Shown piece after piece: positions 17,238 to 25,334 of a stretch of 35,497 nt of DNA. Each line of letters begins with the position of its first letter. Position 1 is the stretch's first letter. This DNA comes from an uncultured Eubacteriales bacterium. Lineage in GTDB: Bacteria; Bacillota; Clostridia; Christensenellales; Aristaeellaceae. The notes below the pieces were generated by a model that searched no databases, was not told the origin of the DNA, and saw only the letters and a list, made by a program, of their open reading frames with translations. The translations under genes were made by a program, and so were the position numbers. The stretch lies in contig CACWHI010000023.1 of the NCBI GenBank assembly GCA_902760595.1, positions 1 through 35,497 on the forward strand. Direction: 5' to 3'.

Positions 17238-18126
17238 AATCTCCGGGTTCGAAATCGCCCGTCAGCAGGCTCATGGCGCTGGCGGCGGACACAGCGAGCG
17301 CCATGCGGAAGGCGTCCAGGATATCCATATTCCGAGCCAGGCCTACGGCGAAGCCGGCTACCATGCTGTCCCCGCAGCCGACGGTATTGCGCGGCTGGAT
17401 GCGTGGCGGACGGCCGTGCACACATTCTCCGTCAAATGCCAGCATCGCCCCGTCCGCGCCGAGGGAGAGCACCGCGTACCGGATACCCCGGCCGTTCAGG
17501 TGCTTCAGCGCCGCGGCGCGGCCGGCTTCGTCGCCGGGCTTATCCCCCAGCAGGCTGCCGATCTCGTCCTCGTTCGGCTTTACGAGCGTCGGACACGCGG
17601 AAACGCTTTCCGCCAGCAGCCTGCCGCTGGTATCCAGGATGACGGGCTTATTCAGCGCCCGGCACCGCCCGATCAGCCGGGCATAAAGATCGGCGGGAAC
17701 GCCGGAGGGCACGGAGCCGCTGATGCTGACGGCGTCCGCCCCGGGAAGCTCGGCGTCAAAATCCCGCAGGAACCGTTCTACCTCCTCCGGCGATACCGGA
17801 GCGCCCGGCTCCAGGTATTCCGTGGAGCGGTCGTTGGAGAGATCCCAGCAGTTGATGCAGGAGCGCGTTTCCGCCTGCACATGGGTGAAGCGCGGGATGA
17901 CCCCGGTGGAGGCGAGCATGCTCTCCAGGTACTGCCCGTTGAAGCCGCCGGTAAAGCCCATGGCGGTCACGGGCTCCCCCAGCTTCCGCGCCACGCGGCT
18001 CACATTCAGGCCCTTGCCACCGGGGGTATTGTGCACCTCGCGGACGCGCATCACCGTTTCCGGCACGGCGCGGTCCAGCAGGTACAGCTTGTCGATGGAT
18101 GCGTTCAGCGTTACCGTCAGGATCAT
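17185..18126 (-). CDS. PfkB kinase, 1-phosphofructokinase/tagatose-6-P kinase type
   Basis: A 313-residue ribokinase-family enzyme of the FruK/LacC branch, which phosphorylates a ketohexose monophosphate to a 1,6-bisphosphate with ATP. The start MILTVTLNASIDKLYLL and PGGKGLNVSRVARKLG (35-50) are branch signatures. SGSVPSGV (137-144), VKPNEDE (182-188) and the anion-hole motif NTVGCGDS with the catalytic Asp253 are intact. It follows the dehydrogenase by 1 nt. With the aldolase it would complete conversion of fructose- or tagatose-phosphate to triose phosphates. Which ketose is used cannot be told from the motifs. Confidence 0.92.
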   Translation of the reverse strand: MILTVTLNASIDKLYLLDRAVPETVMRVREVHNTPGGKGLNVSRVARKLGEPVTAMGFTGGFNGQYLESMLASTGVIPRFTHVQAETRSCINCWDLSNDRSTEYLEPGAPVSPEEVERFLRDFDAELPGADAVSISGSVPSGVPADLYARLIGRCRALNKPVILDTSGRLLAESVSACPTLVKPNEDEIGSLLGDKPGDEAGRAAALKHLNGRGIRYAVLSLGADGAMLAFDGECVHGRPPRIQPRNTVGCGDSMVAGFAVGLARNMDILDAFRMALAVSAASAMSLLTGDFEPGDYENLLRDVHVSGCRAGA

Positions 18127-18127
18127 A

Positions 18128-19177
18128 TCACGCCTCGTTGACCAGCATCAGCTTGCCGTGCACCTGGGAGGGATCGTCGTACAGCCTGAAGGCCTCCCAG
18201 GCCTCGCTCATCGGGAAGGTCCTGTGGATGAAGGCCGGATCGAACCTGAGCGCGCCGGTGGCGAAATAATGCCCCGTCAGCGTCCATTCCTTGCCCGGGA
18301 AGGGCGCGGAATAGCTCATCCAGCTGCCGGTCAGGTAAAACTCATGGCGGTTCATCAGCTCCCACTGCGCCGGGGTGAAGGTAATGTCCCGATGGGGCGT
18401 GCCGATGAAGGTGACATGCGATTTATTGCCGGCCACCTCGAAGCAGGTCAGGCCCGTGACGGGATTGCCCGCCGTTTCGAAGACGTGGTCGAAGCCGCGG
18501 CCGCCCGTCAGCTCCCTGCTGCGCGCCCGCCAGTCCTCCGTCATGGTGTTCACCACGTCGTCCGCGCCGATACGCCTGGCCAGCGCGAGCCGCCCGTCAT
18601 CGATATCGAACACCACCAGGCGCTTCGAGCCAAAGATCTTCGCCCACTGCGCGGTAAAGATGCCGATGGTGCCGCAGCCGACCACCGCGACCGTGCCGCC
18701 GCCGGTGTACTGGCCCTGCAGCAGGCCGTGCAGCGCGATGGTGGAGGGCTCGAACATGGCCGCCTGGGTATAGGGGATCGAGGGATCGTACTTCACCACG
18801 TTCCCCGCGGGGACGACCACATAGTCCGCGAAGCTGCCCTGCTCCCGGCTGCCGATGAAGCTGTAATGCTTGCACAGGGAGAAATTGCCCTTCTGGCAGT
18901 CCTCGCATTTTCCGCAGGGCACCAGCGGCGCGGCGGTCACCGTATCGCCCGGCGCGCAGTTCGTTACGCCCTCGCCGATCTCCGCCACGTCGCCGCTGAA
19001 CTCATGCCCCAGCACGATCGGGTAGAAATGCGCGCCGTTGTGCAGCACGCGCGGCACGTCGCTGCCGCAGATGCCCGTCGCCCGGACGCGGATCTTCACC
19101 TGGCCGGGTCCGCAGACCGGATCCTCCCAGTCGGTATAGCGCAGGTCACGGTTTCCGTAAAGTACACATGCTTTCAT
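18128..19177 (-). CDS. Zn alcohol dehydrogenase, galactitol-1-P 5-dehydrogenase-like
   Basis: A 349-residue medium-chain Zn-dependent NAD(P) dehydrogenase that oxidises a polyol or polyol phosphate to the ketose. The catalytic Zn ligands are Cys37, His58 and Glu59 (GHEF), and the structural Zn ligands are Cys88, 91, 94 and 102. The Rossmann loop is VVGCGTIG near 165. GICGSDVPRVLHNGAHFYPIVLGHEF is close to clostridial GatD-type enzymes (galactitol-1-phosphate to tagatose-6-phosphate); sorbitol/threonine dehydrogenases are related alternatives. Its ATG overlaps the FGGY kinase stop by 4 nt. No PTS lies nearby, so the substrate may be the free polyol. Confidence 0.88.
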   Translation of the reverse strand: MKACVLYGNRDLRYTDWEDPVCGPGQVKIRVRATGICGSDVPRVLHNGAHFYPIVLGHEFSGDVAEIGEGVTNCAPGDTVTAAPLVPCGKCEDCQKGNFSLCKHYSFIGSREQGSFADYVVVPAGNVVKYDPSIPYTQAAMFEPSTIALHGLLQGQYTGGGTVAVVGCGTIGIFTAQWAKIFGSKRLVVFDIDDGRLALARRIGADDVVNTMTEDWRARSRELTGGRGFDHVFETAGNPVTGLTCFEVAGNKSHVTFIGTPHRDITFTPAQWELMNRHEFYLTGSWMSYSAPFPGKEWTLTGHYFATGALRFDPAFIHRTFPMSEAWEAFRLYDDPSQVHGKLMLVNEA

Positions 19178-20655
19178 GTTTGGTTTCTCCCTTCCATATA
19201 TACGGGTATCATCGCTTCGATCAGCGCGCGGTACCGCTCATAGCCGCGTTCGTACCGCTTTCTGAGCGCGGGGTCCGGCTCAAAGCGCCGGCCTGACGCG
19301 GGGCGCTTCCAGGCGTTCCAGCCCGGCACGGCGCCGACGCCCACGCCGGCCAGCATCGCCGCGCCGCGCACCGTGGCCCGCTCCGCCCGGACCGCTGACA
19401 TCGCGCAGCCGGTCACGTTGGCCTTGATCGTCATCCACAGCGGGCTGGCCGCGCCGCCGCCGGAGGCGCGCAGCTCCGTCACGGCACACCCCGCCTCCCG
19501 GGCGGTATCCAGATTATGGCGCAGCGCGTAGGCCGTGCCCTCCATCACCGCGCGCAGCATGTCCCCCCGCGTCGCGGCAAAGCTGAGGCCGTAGAATACG
19601 CCCTTCGCTTCGGGCATCCACAGCGGGCTGCGTTCTCCCGCCATGTAGGGCAGGAAGACGAGCCCTCCGCTCAGAGGCTCCGAGCGCTCCGCCAGGGCGT
19701 CCATCTCCTCATAGGTCAGTTCCGGGCAGCACTGCTCCCTGAACCAGCGGAACGCGCCGCTGCCGCCTGTGGTGCCGCCCTGCAGCAGCCACCGGCCCGG
19801 CACCACGTGCGGGCTCAGAATCAGCCGCGGGTGCGCCGCGTAATGGGTGAGGCAGATGCTCATGCCGCCCGCCTGGCCGGCCTGCTCCTGGGTCTCTCCG
19901 GCCTCGGTGACGCCCACGCCCAGCGTCCCCGCCGCGGCGTCCAGGCCGCCTGCCACCACCGGCGTGCCCGCTAAAAGGCCCGTCCGCGCTGCCGCCTCGT
20001 CCGTCACGCGCCCTACCGTCTGGTGACAGGCGTACAGCGGGGGCAGCAGACGCCGGTCGATACCCATGGCCTCCGCCGCCGTTTCGTCCCACCTCAGGTC
20101 CCGGTTGGAAAAGCAATGCCATCCATAGGCCTGGGACAGGTCCTGGCTGTACGCGCCTGTCAGCCGGTAGACGATATAGCCGTTGGACTGCAGCACGATC
20201 TCTGTTTTCCCGTACAGCTCCGGCGCGTGCTTTTTCAGCCACAGGACCTTCGGCGAGGTGTAGCCGGGCACCAGCGGATTCCCGCACAGCTCCGGCAGGG
20301 CCGGGAGGCTCTTTTGCAGCGCCTCGCACTCCGCCGCCGCCCGTGTATCCGTCCACAGCGGGGAAGGCAGCAGCGCCTCGCCCCGGCCGTCCAGGGCGGC
20401 CATGGCCCAGCTCTGCCCGTCCACGCCGACCGCGGCGATATCCGAAGCCGTATATCCTGTTCCGTCCAGCAGTCCGCGCGTGACGCGGCAGACCGCCGTC
20501 CACCAGTCCTCCGGCCGCTGCTCCGCCCAGCCCGGACGGGGATAATCGGTCCGGTAGCCGTACTGGCCTTCCGCCACCGCCTCGCCCGACAGGCTGACCA
20601 GCGCGCCCTTGCAGGAGGAGGTGCCGATATCCAGCCCCAGCAGCAGCTCAGCCAT
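19174..20655 (-). CDS. FGGY carbohydrate kinase (xylulokinase-like)
   Basis: A 493-residue cytosolic sugar kinase. The N-terminal phosphate-1 loop is GLDIGTSSCKGAL (7-19), substrate contacts fall in GVDGQSWAM (77-85), and GGLDAAAGTLG (236-246) carries the probable catalytic Asp239. The C-terminal ATP lobe contains RASGGGAASPLW. The length and the PGWAEQ start suit xylulokinases, but family members also phosphorylate other ketoses and polyols, so the substrate is open. Its ATG overlaps the aldolase stop by 8 nt. In an ABC-fed pathway it would supply the first phosphate that a PTS otherwise adds. Confidence 0.92.
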   Translation of the reverse strand: MAELLLGLDIGTSSCKGALVSLSGEAVAEGQYGYRTDYPRPGWAEQRPEDWWTAVCRVTRGLLDGTGYTASDIAAVGVDGQSWAMAALDGRGEALLPSPLWTDTRAAAECEALQKSLPALPELCGNPLVPGYTSPKVLWLKKHAPELYGKTEIVLQSNGYIVYRLTGAYSQDLSQAYGWHCFSNRDLRWDETAAEAMGIDRRLLPPLYACHQTVGRVTDEAAARTGLLAGTPVVAGGLDAAAGTLGVGVTEAGETQEQAGQAGGMSICLTHYAAHPRLILSPHVVPGRWLLQGGTTGGSGAFRWFREQCCPELTYEEMDALAERSEPLSGGLVFLPYMAGERSPLWMPEAKGVFYGLSFAATRGDMLRAVMEGTAYALRHNLDTAREAGCAVTELRASGGGAASPLWMTIKANVTGCAMSAVRAERATVRGAAMLAGVGVGAVPGWNAWKRPASGRRFEPDPALRKRYERGYERYRALIEAMIPVYMEGRNQT

Positions 20656-21493
20656 CCGCTTTTCCCGCGCTGCCGCACACGTCGATCAGCTCGCACACCC
20701 GGCGGACCACCGCCTCCCGGGCGGGCTTCAGGTACTTTTTCGGGTCGAAGGCGTCCGGCTGCGCCGCCAGCGCGGCTTTCACCGCGCTGCTGAAGGTGAT
20801 GCGCAGGTCCGTGGCGTAATTGACCTTGCAGATCCCGCGGCGGACGCACTCCCGGACGGTATCGTCCGGCACGCCGGAGGTGCCGTGCAGCACCAGCGGG
20901 ATGCGTACGCGCCCGGCGATCTCGGACAGCCTGTCCAGGTCCAGCCGGGGCTCGGCCTTATAGACGCCGTGGGCGGTGCCGATGGCGGGCGCGAAGCTGG
21001 TGATGCCGGTTTCCCGCACGAAGGTTTCCGCCTGGTCCGGATCGGTATAGGCGATGCCGGCGGAATGCGTATCCTCCTTGCCGCCCACCGTGCCCAGCTC
21101 GGCCTCCACGGGGATCTCCCCCGCCATGTCCACCACGCGGCGGGACAGGGCGATGTTCTCCTCGAACGGCAGCAGCGAGCCGTCGATCATGACGGACGTA
21201 TAGCCCTGCCGGACGCAGTATTCCGCCAGCTCGTAGGAATTGCCGTGGTCCAGGTGCAGGGCGACCGGCACAGACGCCCGCTCCGCCAGGCGGCTGACCA
21301 TGCCCGCGAAGATCATGGGATCGGCATATTTCAGCGTCCCGGGCGTGGTCTGGATCATCACCGGCGCGCGCTTCGCCTCCGCCGCCTCGATGATGGCCTG
21401 CACCATTTCCATGTTTTCCGCGTTGAACGCGCCGACAGCGTAATGCTGCTCCAGCGCTTTTTTCAGCATTTCTCTCGTGGTCACGTAAGACAT
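20648..21493 (-). CDS. Class II ketose-bisphosphate aldolase (Fba/GatY family)
   Basis: A 281-residue Zn-dependent aldolase that splits fructose- or tagatose-1,6-bisphosphate into dihydroxyacetone phosphate and glyceraldehyde 3-phosphate. Visible features are the start YVTTREMLKKAL, GAFNAENMEM, the catalytic Asp82 and Zn ligand His83 in ALHLDHG, EAELG (131-135), His175 in GTAHG and His203 in VLHGTSGV. The 281-residue length suits GatY/KbaY as well as Fba. The gene is the last step of the pathway but comes first in the metabolic gene block; GAGGTG lies just before its ATG. Confidence 0.93.
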   Translation of the reverse strand: MSYVTTREMLKKALEQHYAVGAFNAENMEMVQAIIEAAEAKRAPVMIQTTPGTLKYADPMIFAGMVSRLAERASVPVALHLDHGNSYELAEYCVRQGYTSVMIDGSLLPFEENIALSRRVVDMAGEIPVEAELGTVGGKEDTHSAGIAYTDPDQAETFVRETGITSFAPAIGTAHGVYKAEPRLDLDRLSEIAGRVRIPLVLHGTSGVPDDTVRECVRRGICKVNYATDLRITFSSAVKAALAAQPDAFDPKKYLKPAREAVVRRVCELIDVCGSAGKADG

Positions 21494-21509
21494 ATCACAC
21501 CTCTGTCAT

Positions 21510-22811
21510 TTATCGCAGGATTTCGGTGACGACGCAGCCGTCCGTATCCGGCATGTCGAAGCCCAGGCTGGCGGCGACCGTCGGCGCGATATCCACAATG
21601 CCCGCCTGTTCCACGACCGCGCCGGGACGGATGTCCGGCCCGAAGGCCAGCAGGCAGGGCTGGGGCCCCTTGTCAGGCAGGTAGCCGTGGGTACCGTGCG
21701 CCAGCTTGTAATCGCTCAGGTCGATGGGCCGGATCACCGGCTCCCGCCAGTCGTTGCCGAAGGAATAGGTGCCGTTGGTTTCCAGCACGAAGCTGAAGCC
21801 GCCGGACAGATGCTCTTCCTTCTCCGTTTCTTCTACTGTCATCACACGCTCGATCCCGTAGGCGCCCTCCCGCCGCGCTTCCTCCAGCACGCGCAGCGTT
21901 TCCGCGCGGACCGCCTCGTCCGCGGGATCCTTGAGCCATACCTGGCAGGACGCGCCCGTGGATTTGCAGATCGCCCGGTAATCCTTCACGGAGCCGTCCG
22001 GGTTCAGGTCAATGAGTCCCGCCCGGCGCAGCAGCACGTTGGGCAGCACGTTGCCCCGGACGTCGATCTGCCCGTGATCGCTGACCACGAACACGTTGGT
22101 CTGGTCGCGGATGCCGGCCAGCTCCAGCGACTGCAGGATGTCGGACAGCCACAGGTCGCACTCGTGCAGGCCGTGGATCACCTTCTGGGAAAAGACGCCC
22201 GCGTCGTGGCGGTAGCCGTCCACGTTGCCCGGATGCAGCATGATCAGGTTCGGCCGGAACCGGCGGATGATGTCGCAGGCGCAGGCGTTGATGAACTCAT
22301 CCCCCCAGGGGTGCTTGCGCATATGGCCGCGCACATAATGGATGTTCGCGCGCACGATTTCCATCGTTTCCTCGCTGCTGCCGGCGTCGCGGTAGCATTC
22401 CGCCTCGTCCTCGCCCGGGTTCTGGGGCCAGTATTCATCCACCAGCCAGTCAATATGCGGGTGGTTGCCCGTCACCGGCCAGAATACGGACGCCGTGGTC
22501 AGGCCGTGCTCCTTCGCGCGGTCAAAGATATCCGGCACTTTGACGATGTGGTTGAAGTGCTCCCACTTGGAGGAAACCTCGCCGAGGATCGTCTGCTCGT
22601 TGTTGACCACGCCGTGCCGGTCCGGATAGCAGCCGGTGCGCATGGTGGTGTGGCAGGGATAGGTGATGGTCGGATAGATCGAGCGGTTGCGTTTGATGAC
22701 GGCCGCCTGGTCCCAGATCCCGCCGAAGGCCGGCAGCTCCTTCAGCACCGCCAGGTCCTCATACACCATCGCGTCCTCGCTGATGACCACCGCATACTTT
22801 GCTTTTGACAT
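21510..22811 (-). CDS. Cytosolic nucleotide pyrophosphatase/phosphodiesterase-like protein
   Basis: A 433-residue alkaline-phosphatase-superfamily enzyme that would hydrolyse a phosphodiester or phosphonate. I start at ATG 22811 (MSKAKYAVVISEDAM), with AGGAG 6 nt upstream. The nucleophile motif YPTITYPCHTTMRTGCYPDR (46-65) matches the NPP pattern, with Thr50 as the likely nucleophile. HPGNVDGYRHDAG, VVSDHGQ and THGYLP supply metal-binding Asp and His residues. No signal peptide is present, unlike many secreted NPP proteins, so it acts on something already imported. It lies between the SGNH hydrolase and the aldolase. The substrate is unknown. Confidence 0.88.
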   Translation of the reverse strand: MSKAKYAVVISEDAMVYEDLAVLKELPAFGGIWDQAAVIKRNRSIYPTITYPCHTTMRTGCYPDRHGVVNNEQTILGEVSSKWEHFNHIVKVPDIFDRAKEHGLTTASVFWPVTGNHPHIDWLVDEYWPQNPGEDEAECYRDAGSSEETMEIVRANIHYVRGHMRKHPWGDEFINACACDIIRRFRPNLIMLHPGNVDGYRHDAGVFSQKVIHGLHECDLWLSDILQSLELAGIRDQTNVFVVSDHGQIDVRGNVLPNVLLRRAGLIDLNPDGSVKDYRAICKSTGASCQVWLKDPADEAVRAETLRVLEEARREGAYGIERVMTVEETEKEEHLSGGFSFVLETNGTYSFGNDWREPVIRPIDLSDYKLAHGTHGYLPDKGPQPCLLAFGPDIRPGAVVEQAGIVDIAPTVAASLGFDMPDTDGCVVTEILR

Positions 22812-22849
22812 TCTTTCTCCTTCCTGCGCGCAGGCGCAGCACCACATTG

Positions 22850-23506
22850 TTACAGTCCCTTCAGAAAGGCCGCGATCTGCTCCGCCAGGATGCGGTGCCC
22901 TTCATCGTTGGGGTGCAGGCCGTCGGGCACATACCTGCTTTGGATCACCGGCACATTGGGCTGCAGGCCCGAGCGGGCGTAGAGGTCCAGCACGGGCAGG
23001 GAATAGTATTCCGCCACCTGCCGGATGACGCGCACATAGTCGCGCAGGCAGCCGGACGGCAGCGATTTCTTGCCGCTCCCGTAATGGCTGTCCTCACCGA
23101 GGCGGTGCAGCGGCGTCAGCACGACGATCCGGGCGTCCGGGTATCTGCTGATCAGCCCGGTGTACAGCAGGTGCAGCGCGCCGTAAAACGTATCCGCACG
23201 CCGATCCTCCATATACCCGATCGGCGCGTCGCCATGGCCGAAATCGTTGGTGCCACCGAACACGACGATGATATCCGCGTCCGGGTCCATGCTGTCGTAG
23301 CGGCCCAGGAAATCCAGGTCATGCTTCGGATTCTCCGAGGGCTGCTTCTGGCGGGCGATGCGGGTGCCGCCGATGCCATAGTTGCGGCAGACCGCCCCGT
23401 ACTCCCGGCCGATGCGCGCGGCAAAGCAGTTCTCCGGATCGGCGCAGCCGTGTCCCTCCGTGATGCTGTCCCCCAGGAAGTTGATCTTCTTGTTTCTGAT
23501 ATCCAT
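22850..23506 (-). CDS. Cytosolic SGNH/GDSL hydrolase
   Basis: A 218-residue esterase-fold enzyme. Starting at ATG 23506 gives MDIRNKKINFLGDSITEG with the nucleophile Ser14. Block II (NYGIGGTRIARQ), block III (FGGTNDFGHG) and the C-terminal DGLHPNDEGH with catalytic Asp and His are complete. It has no signal peptide. Relatives remove acyl groups from sugars, lipids or peptides. In this operon it may strip an ester from the imported molecule. The ribosome site is weak (AGCGGG), and the A-rich strand of a hairpin lies upstream. Confidence 0.87.
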   Translation of the reverse strand: MDIRNKKINFLGDSITEGHGCADPENCFAARIGREYGAVCRNYGIGGTRIARQKQPSENPKHDLDFLGRYDSMDPDADIIVVFGGTNDFGHGDAPIGYMEDRRADTFYGALHLLYTGLISRYPDARIVVLTPLHRLGEDSHYGSGKKSLPSGCLRDYVRVIRQVAEYYSLPVLDLYARSGLQPNVPVIQSRYVPDGLHPNDEGHRILAEQIAAFLKGL

Positions 23507-23530
23507 CCCGCTTTTCACGCTCCGACAGAA

Positions 23531-23563
23531 GGCGGCTGGTGATCCCAACCGCCGTCTTTTTTT
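23531..23563 (+). terminator. Plus-strand terminator inside a minus-strand operon
   Basis: GGCGG-C-TGG (23531-23539) pairs with CCA-A-CCGCC (23545-23553), and seven T residues follow at 23557-23563. It has the form of a factor-independent terminator for plus-strand transcription, although no plus-strand gene is nearby. On the minus strand it is only a hairpin between the permease and the SGNH gene. Confidence 0.6.
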
Positions 23564-23565
23564 GC

Positions 23566-24393
23566 TTATTTGATTCCGCTGTAGGCGAACGCGCGCACGA
23601 TGCGCTTGTGGAAGATCGCGTAGACGATGATGATGGGCACGACCAGGATGACGTTGCCCGCCATGATGATTTGCCAGTCGAAGGAGCCCTCCACGTCGCG
23701 CAGGGCGTCGATGCCCAGCGTCAGCGGGTAAACGTTCTGGCTGGACGCCATGATGAAAGGCCAGAAATAGTTGTTCCAGGTCGTGATGAAGCTCAGCATC
23801 AGGATGGACACCAGCGTCGGCTTGCCCATGGGCAGCATCACGCTGGTCAGGATCTGGAACTCGTTCGCGTTATCCAGGCGCGCGGATTCCAGCAGCTCGT
23901 CCGGGATCTGCATGAAGTTCTGCCGGAGCAGGAAAATGCCGAAGGCGTTCGCCGCGTGCGGCAGGATCTGCGGCCACAGGGTCTTGAGCAGGTTGGCCCG
24001 GGACATCATATGGAAGATGGAGATGAAGGTCACCTGCTGGGGCACCATGAAGGCCACCATGACCAGGCCGAAGAAGAATCCCCTGCCCTTGAACTCCATC
24101 TTGGCAAAGGCGTAGGAGGCCGGCACCATGATCAGGAACTGCAGCACCAGGCACCCGATGGACACGGCGAAGCTGTTGAACATATACAGCAGATAAGGCC
24201 CGGACTCCCATACCTTGACAAAGTTTTCCCACTGCAGCTGGGCCGGCCAGAAGGAGGGCGGGAAGGCGATGGACTCCTGGTAGGTCTTGAAACCGGTGAT
24301 GATCATCCAGTAGAACGGGAAGATGAAGATGACCATCAGGATGACCTTCAGCAGGAAGCTGACGACGGACCAGACTGTGATTTTAGGTTTCAT
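23566..24393 (-). CDS. Sugar ABC transporter permease, MalG/UgpE type
   Basis: A 275-residue inner-membrane subunit with six hydrophobic segments, the first at about 14-34 (LKVILMVIFIFPFYWMIITGF). The EAA-like loop that docks on the ATPase reads LLESARLDNANEFQILTSVMLPM. The length and the short N-terminus are typical of the MalG family (CUT1 importers). GGGGAGGTG precedes the ATG. It forms the channel with the next gene's permease, the ATPase and the binding protein. Confidence 0.95.
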   Translation of the reverse strand: MKPKITVWSVVSFLLKVILMVIFIFPFYWMIITGFKTYQESIAFPPSFWPAQLQWENFVKVWESGPYLLYMFNSFAVSIGCLVLQFLIMVPASYAFAKMEFKGRGFFFGLVMVAFMVPQQVTFISIFHMMSRANLLKTLWPQILPHAANAFGIFLLRQNFMQIPDELLESARLDNANEFQILTSVMLPMGKPTLVSILMLSFITTWNNYFWPFIMASSQNVYPLTLGIDALRDVEGSFDWQIIMAGNVILVVPIIIVYAIFHKRIVRAFAYSGIK

Positions 24394-24409
24394 ATGCCGT
24401 CACCTCCCC

Positions 24410-25324
24410 TTACTGGTAATGCACGCGCTTGGAGAGGATACGGAAGTACACCGCCGTGAGCACTCCGATCATCACCATCAGCACGACCGACGCCGCGAAG
24501 GCGTAGCCCACCTTGTTGTTCAGCACGAAAGCCTGCTCATAAATGTAATAGACGAGCACCTGGGTCGCCGTGCCGGGGCCGCCGTGGGTCATGACGCGCA
24601 CCGTGTCGAACACGCGGAAGGAGCCGGTGGTGGCGGTGATCAGCAGCATGAACATCTGCGGGGAGATCATGGGCAAAGTGATCTTGAAGAACTTCTTGAC
24701 CGCGTTGGCGTTGTCCAGATCCGCCGCCTCATACAGCTCCCGCGGCACATTCTGGATGGCCGCGTAGATGAGCATCGTATTATAACCGATCGCCTTCCAC
24801 AGTGCAACGATAATGATCGACATCATGGCCGTGTCCGCGCTGTCGGCCCATTTCAGCGACGGCAGGCCAAAGAAATTGAGCACCATGTTCAGAAGGCCGT
24901 TGTTCTTGTTCATGATCCAGGCCCACACCATGGCCACGGAGATCAGCGCGATGACGTGGGGCATGAACATGACGGTGCGGGTCAGGTTGTTCATGAAGGT
25001 GCTCTTGGACAGCCAGACCGCGAACAGCGTGGAGATGGAAAGGCCCAGGCCCACCACGAAGATCGCGTAGGTGATGGTGTGCACGATGGCTTCCCGAAAC
25101 TCCTTGCGCTTGAAAATATAATCGTAATTCTTGATCCCGACCCAGGTCGGCGCGGTCACCAGATTCCACTTCTGGAAGGAGCGGATGATCATATCAATGA
25201 CCGGGTAGACCGTGAACAGGCCCAGGAAGATCAGCGCCGGGAGAATATATACATAGGGACGCGCCTTCTCCCACGGCGTCTTATAGCCCGCCGGCCGCGA
25301 CAGGCTTTTCGTCATCGTCGTCAT
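24410..25324 (-). CDS. Sugar ABC transporter permease, MalF/UgpA type
   Basis: A 304-residue partner permease. Six membrane segments run from VYILPALIFLGLFTVYPVIDMII to VVLMVMIGVLTAVYF, and the EAA loop is LYEAADLDNANAVKKFFKITLPMI. I use ATG 25324, 8 nt from GAGG; ATG 25330 is in frame but only 2 nt from it. The gene follows the ATPase closely and its ribosome site lies at the ATPase stop, so translation may be coupled. Confidence 0.94.
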   Translation of the reverse strand: MTTMTKSLSRPAGYKTPWEKARPYVYILPALIFLGLFTVYPVIDMIIRSFQKWNLVTAPTWVGIKNYDYIFKRKEFREAIVHTITYAIFVVGLGLSISTLFAVWLSKSTFMNNLTRTVMFMPHVIALISVAMVWAWIMNKNNGLLNMVLNFFGLPSLKWADSADTAMMSIIIVALWKAIGYNTMLIYAAIQNVPRELYEAADLDNANAVKKFFKITLPMISPQMFMLLITATTGSFRVFDTVRVMTHGGPGTATQVLVYYIYEQAFVLNNKVGYAFAASVVLMVMIGVLTAVYFRILSKRVHYQ

Positions 25325-25334
25325 AGGCATGTCC

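Noticed and set aside
17185-21493. Classical PTS galactitol (gat) operon
   Set aside because: No EIIA, EIIB or EIIC gene is present in the window; an ABC importer and FGGY kinase are there instead.
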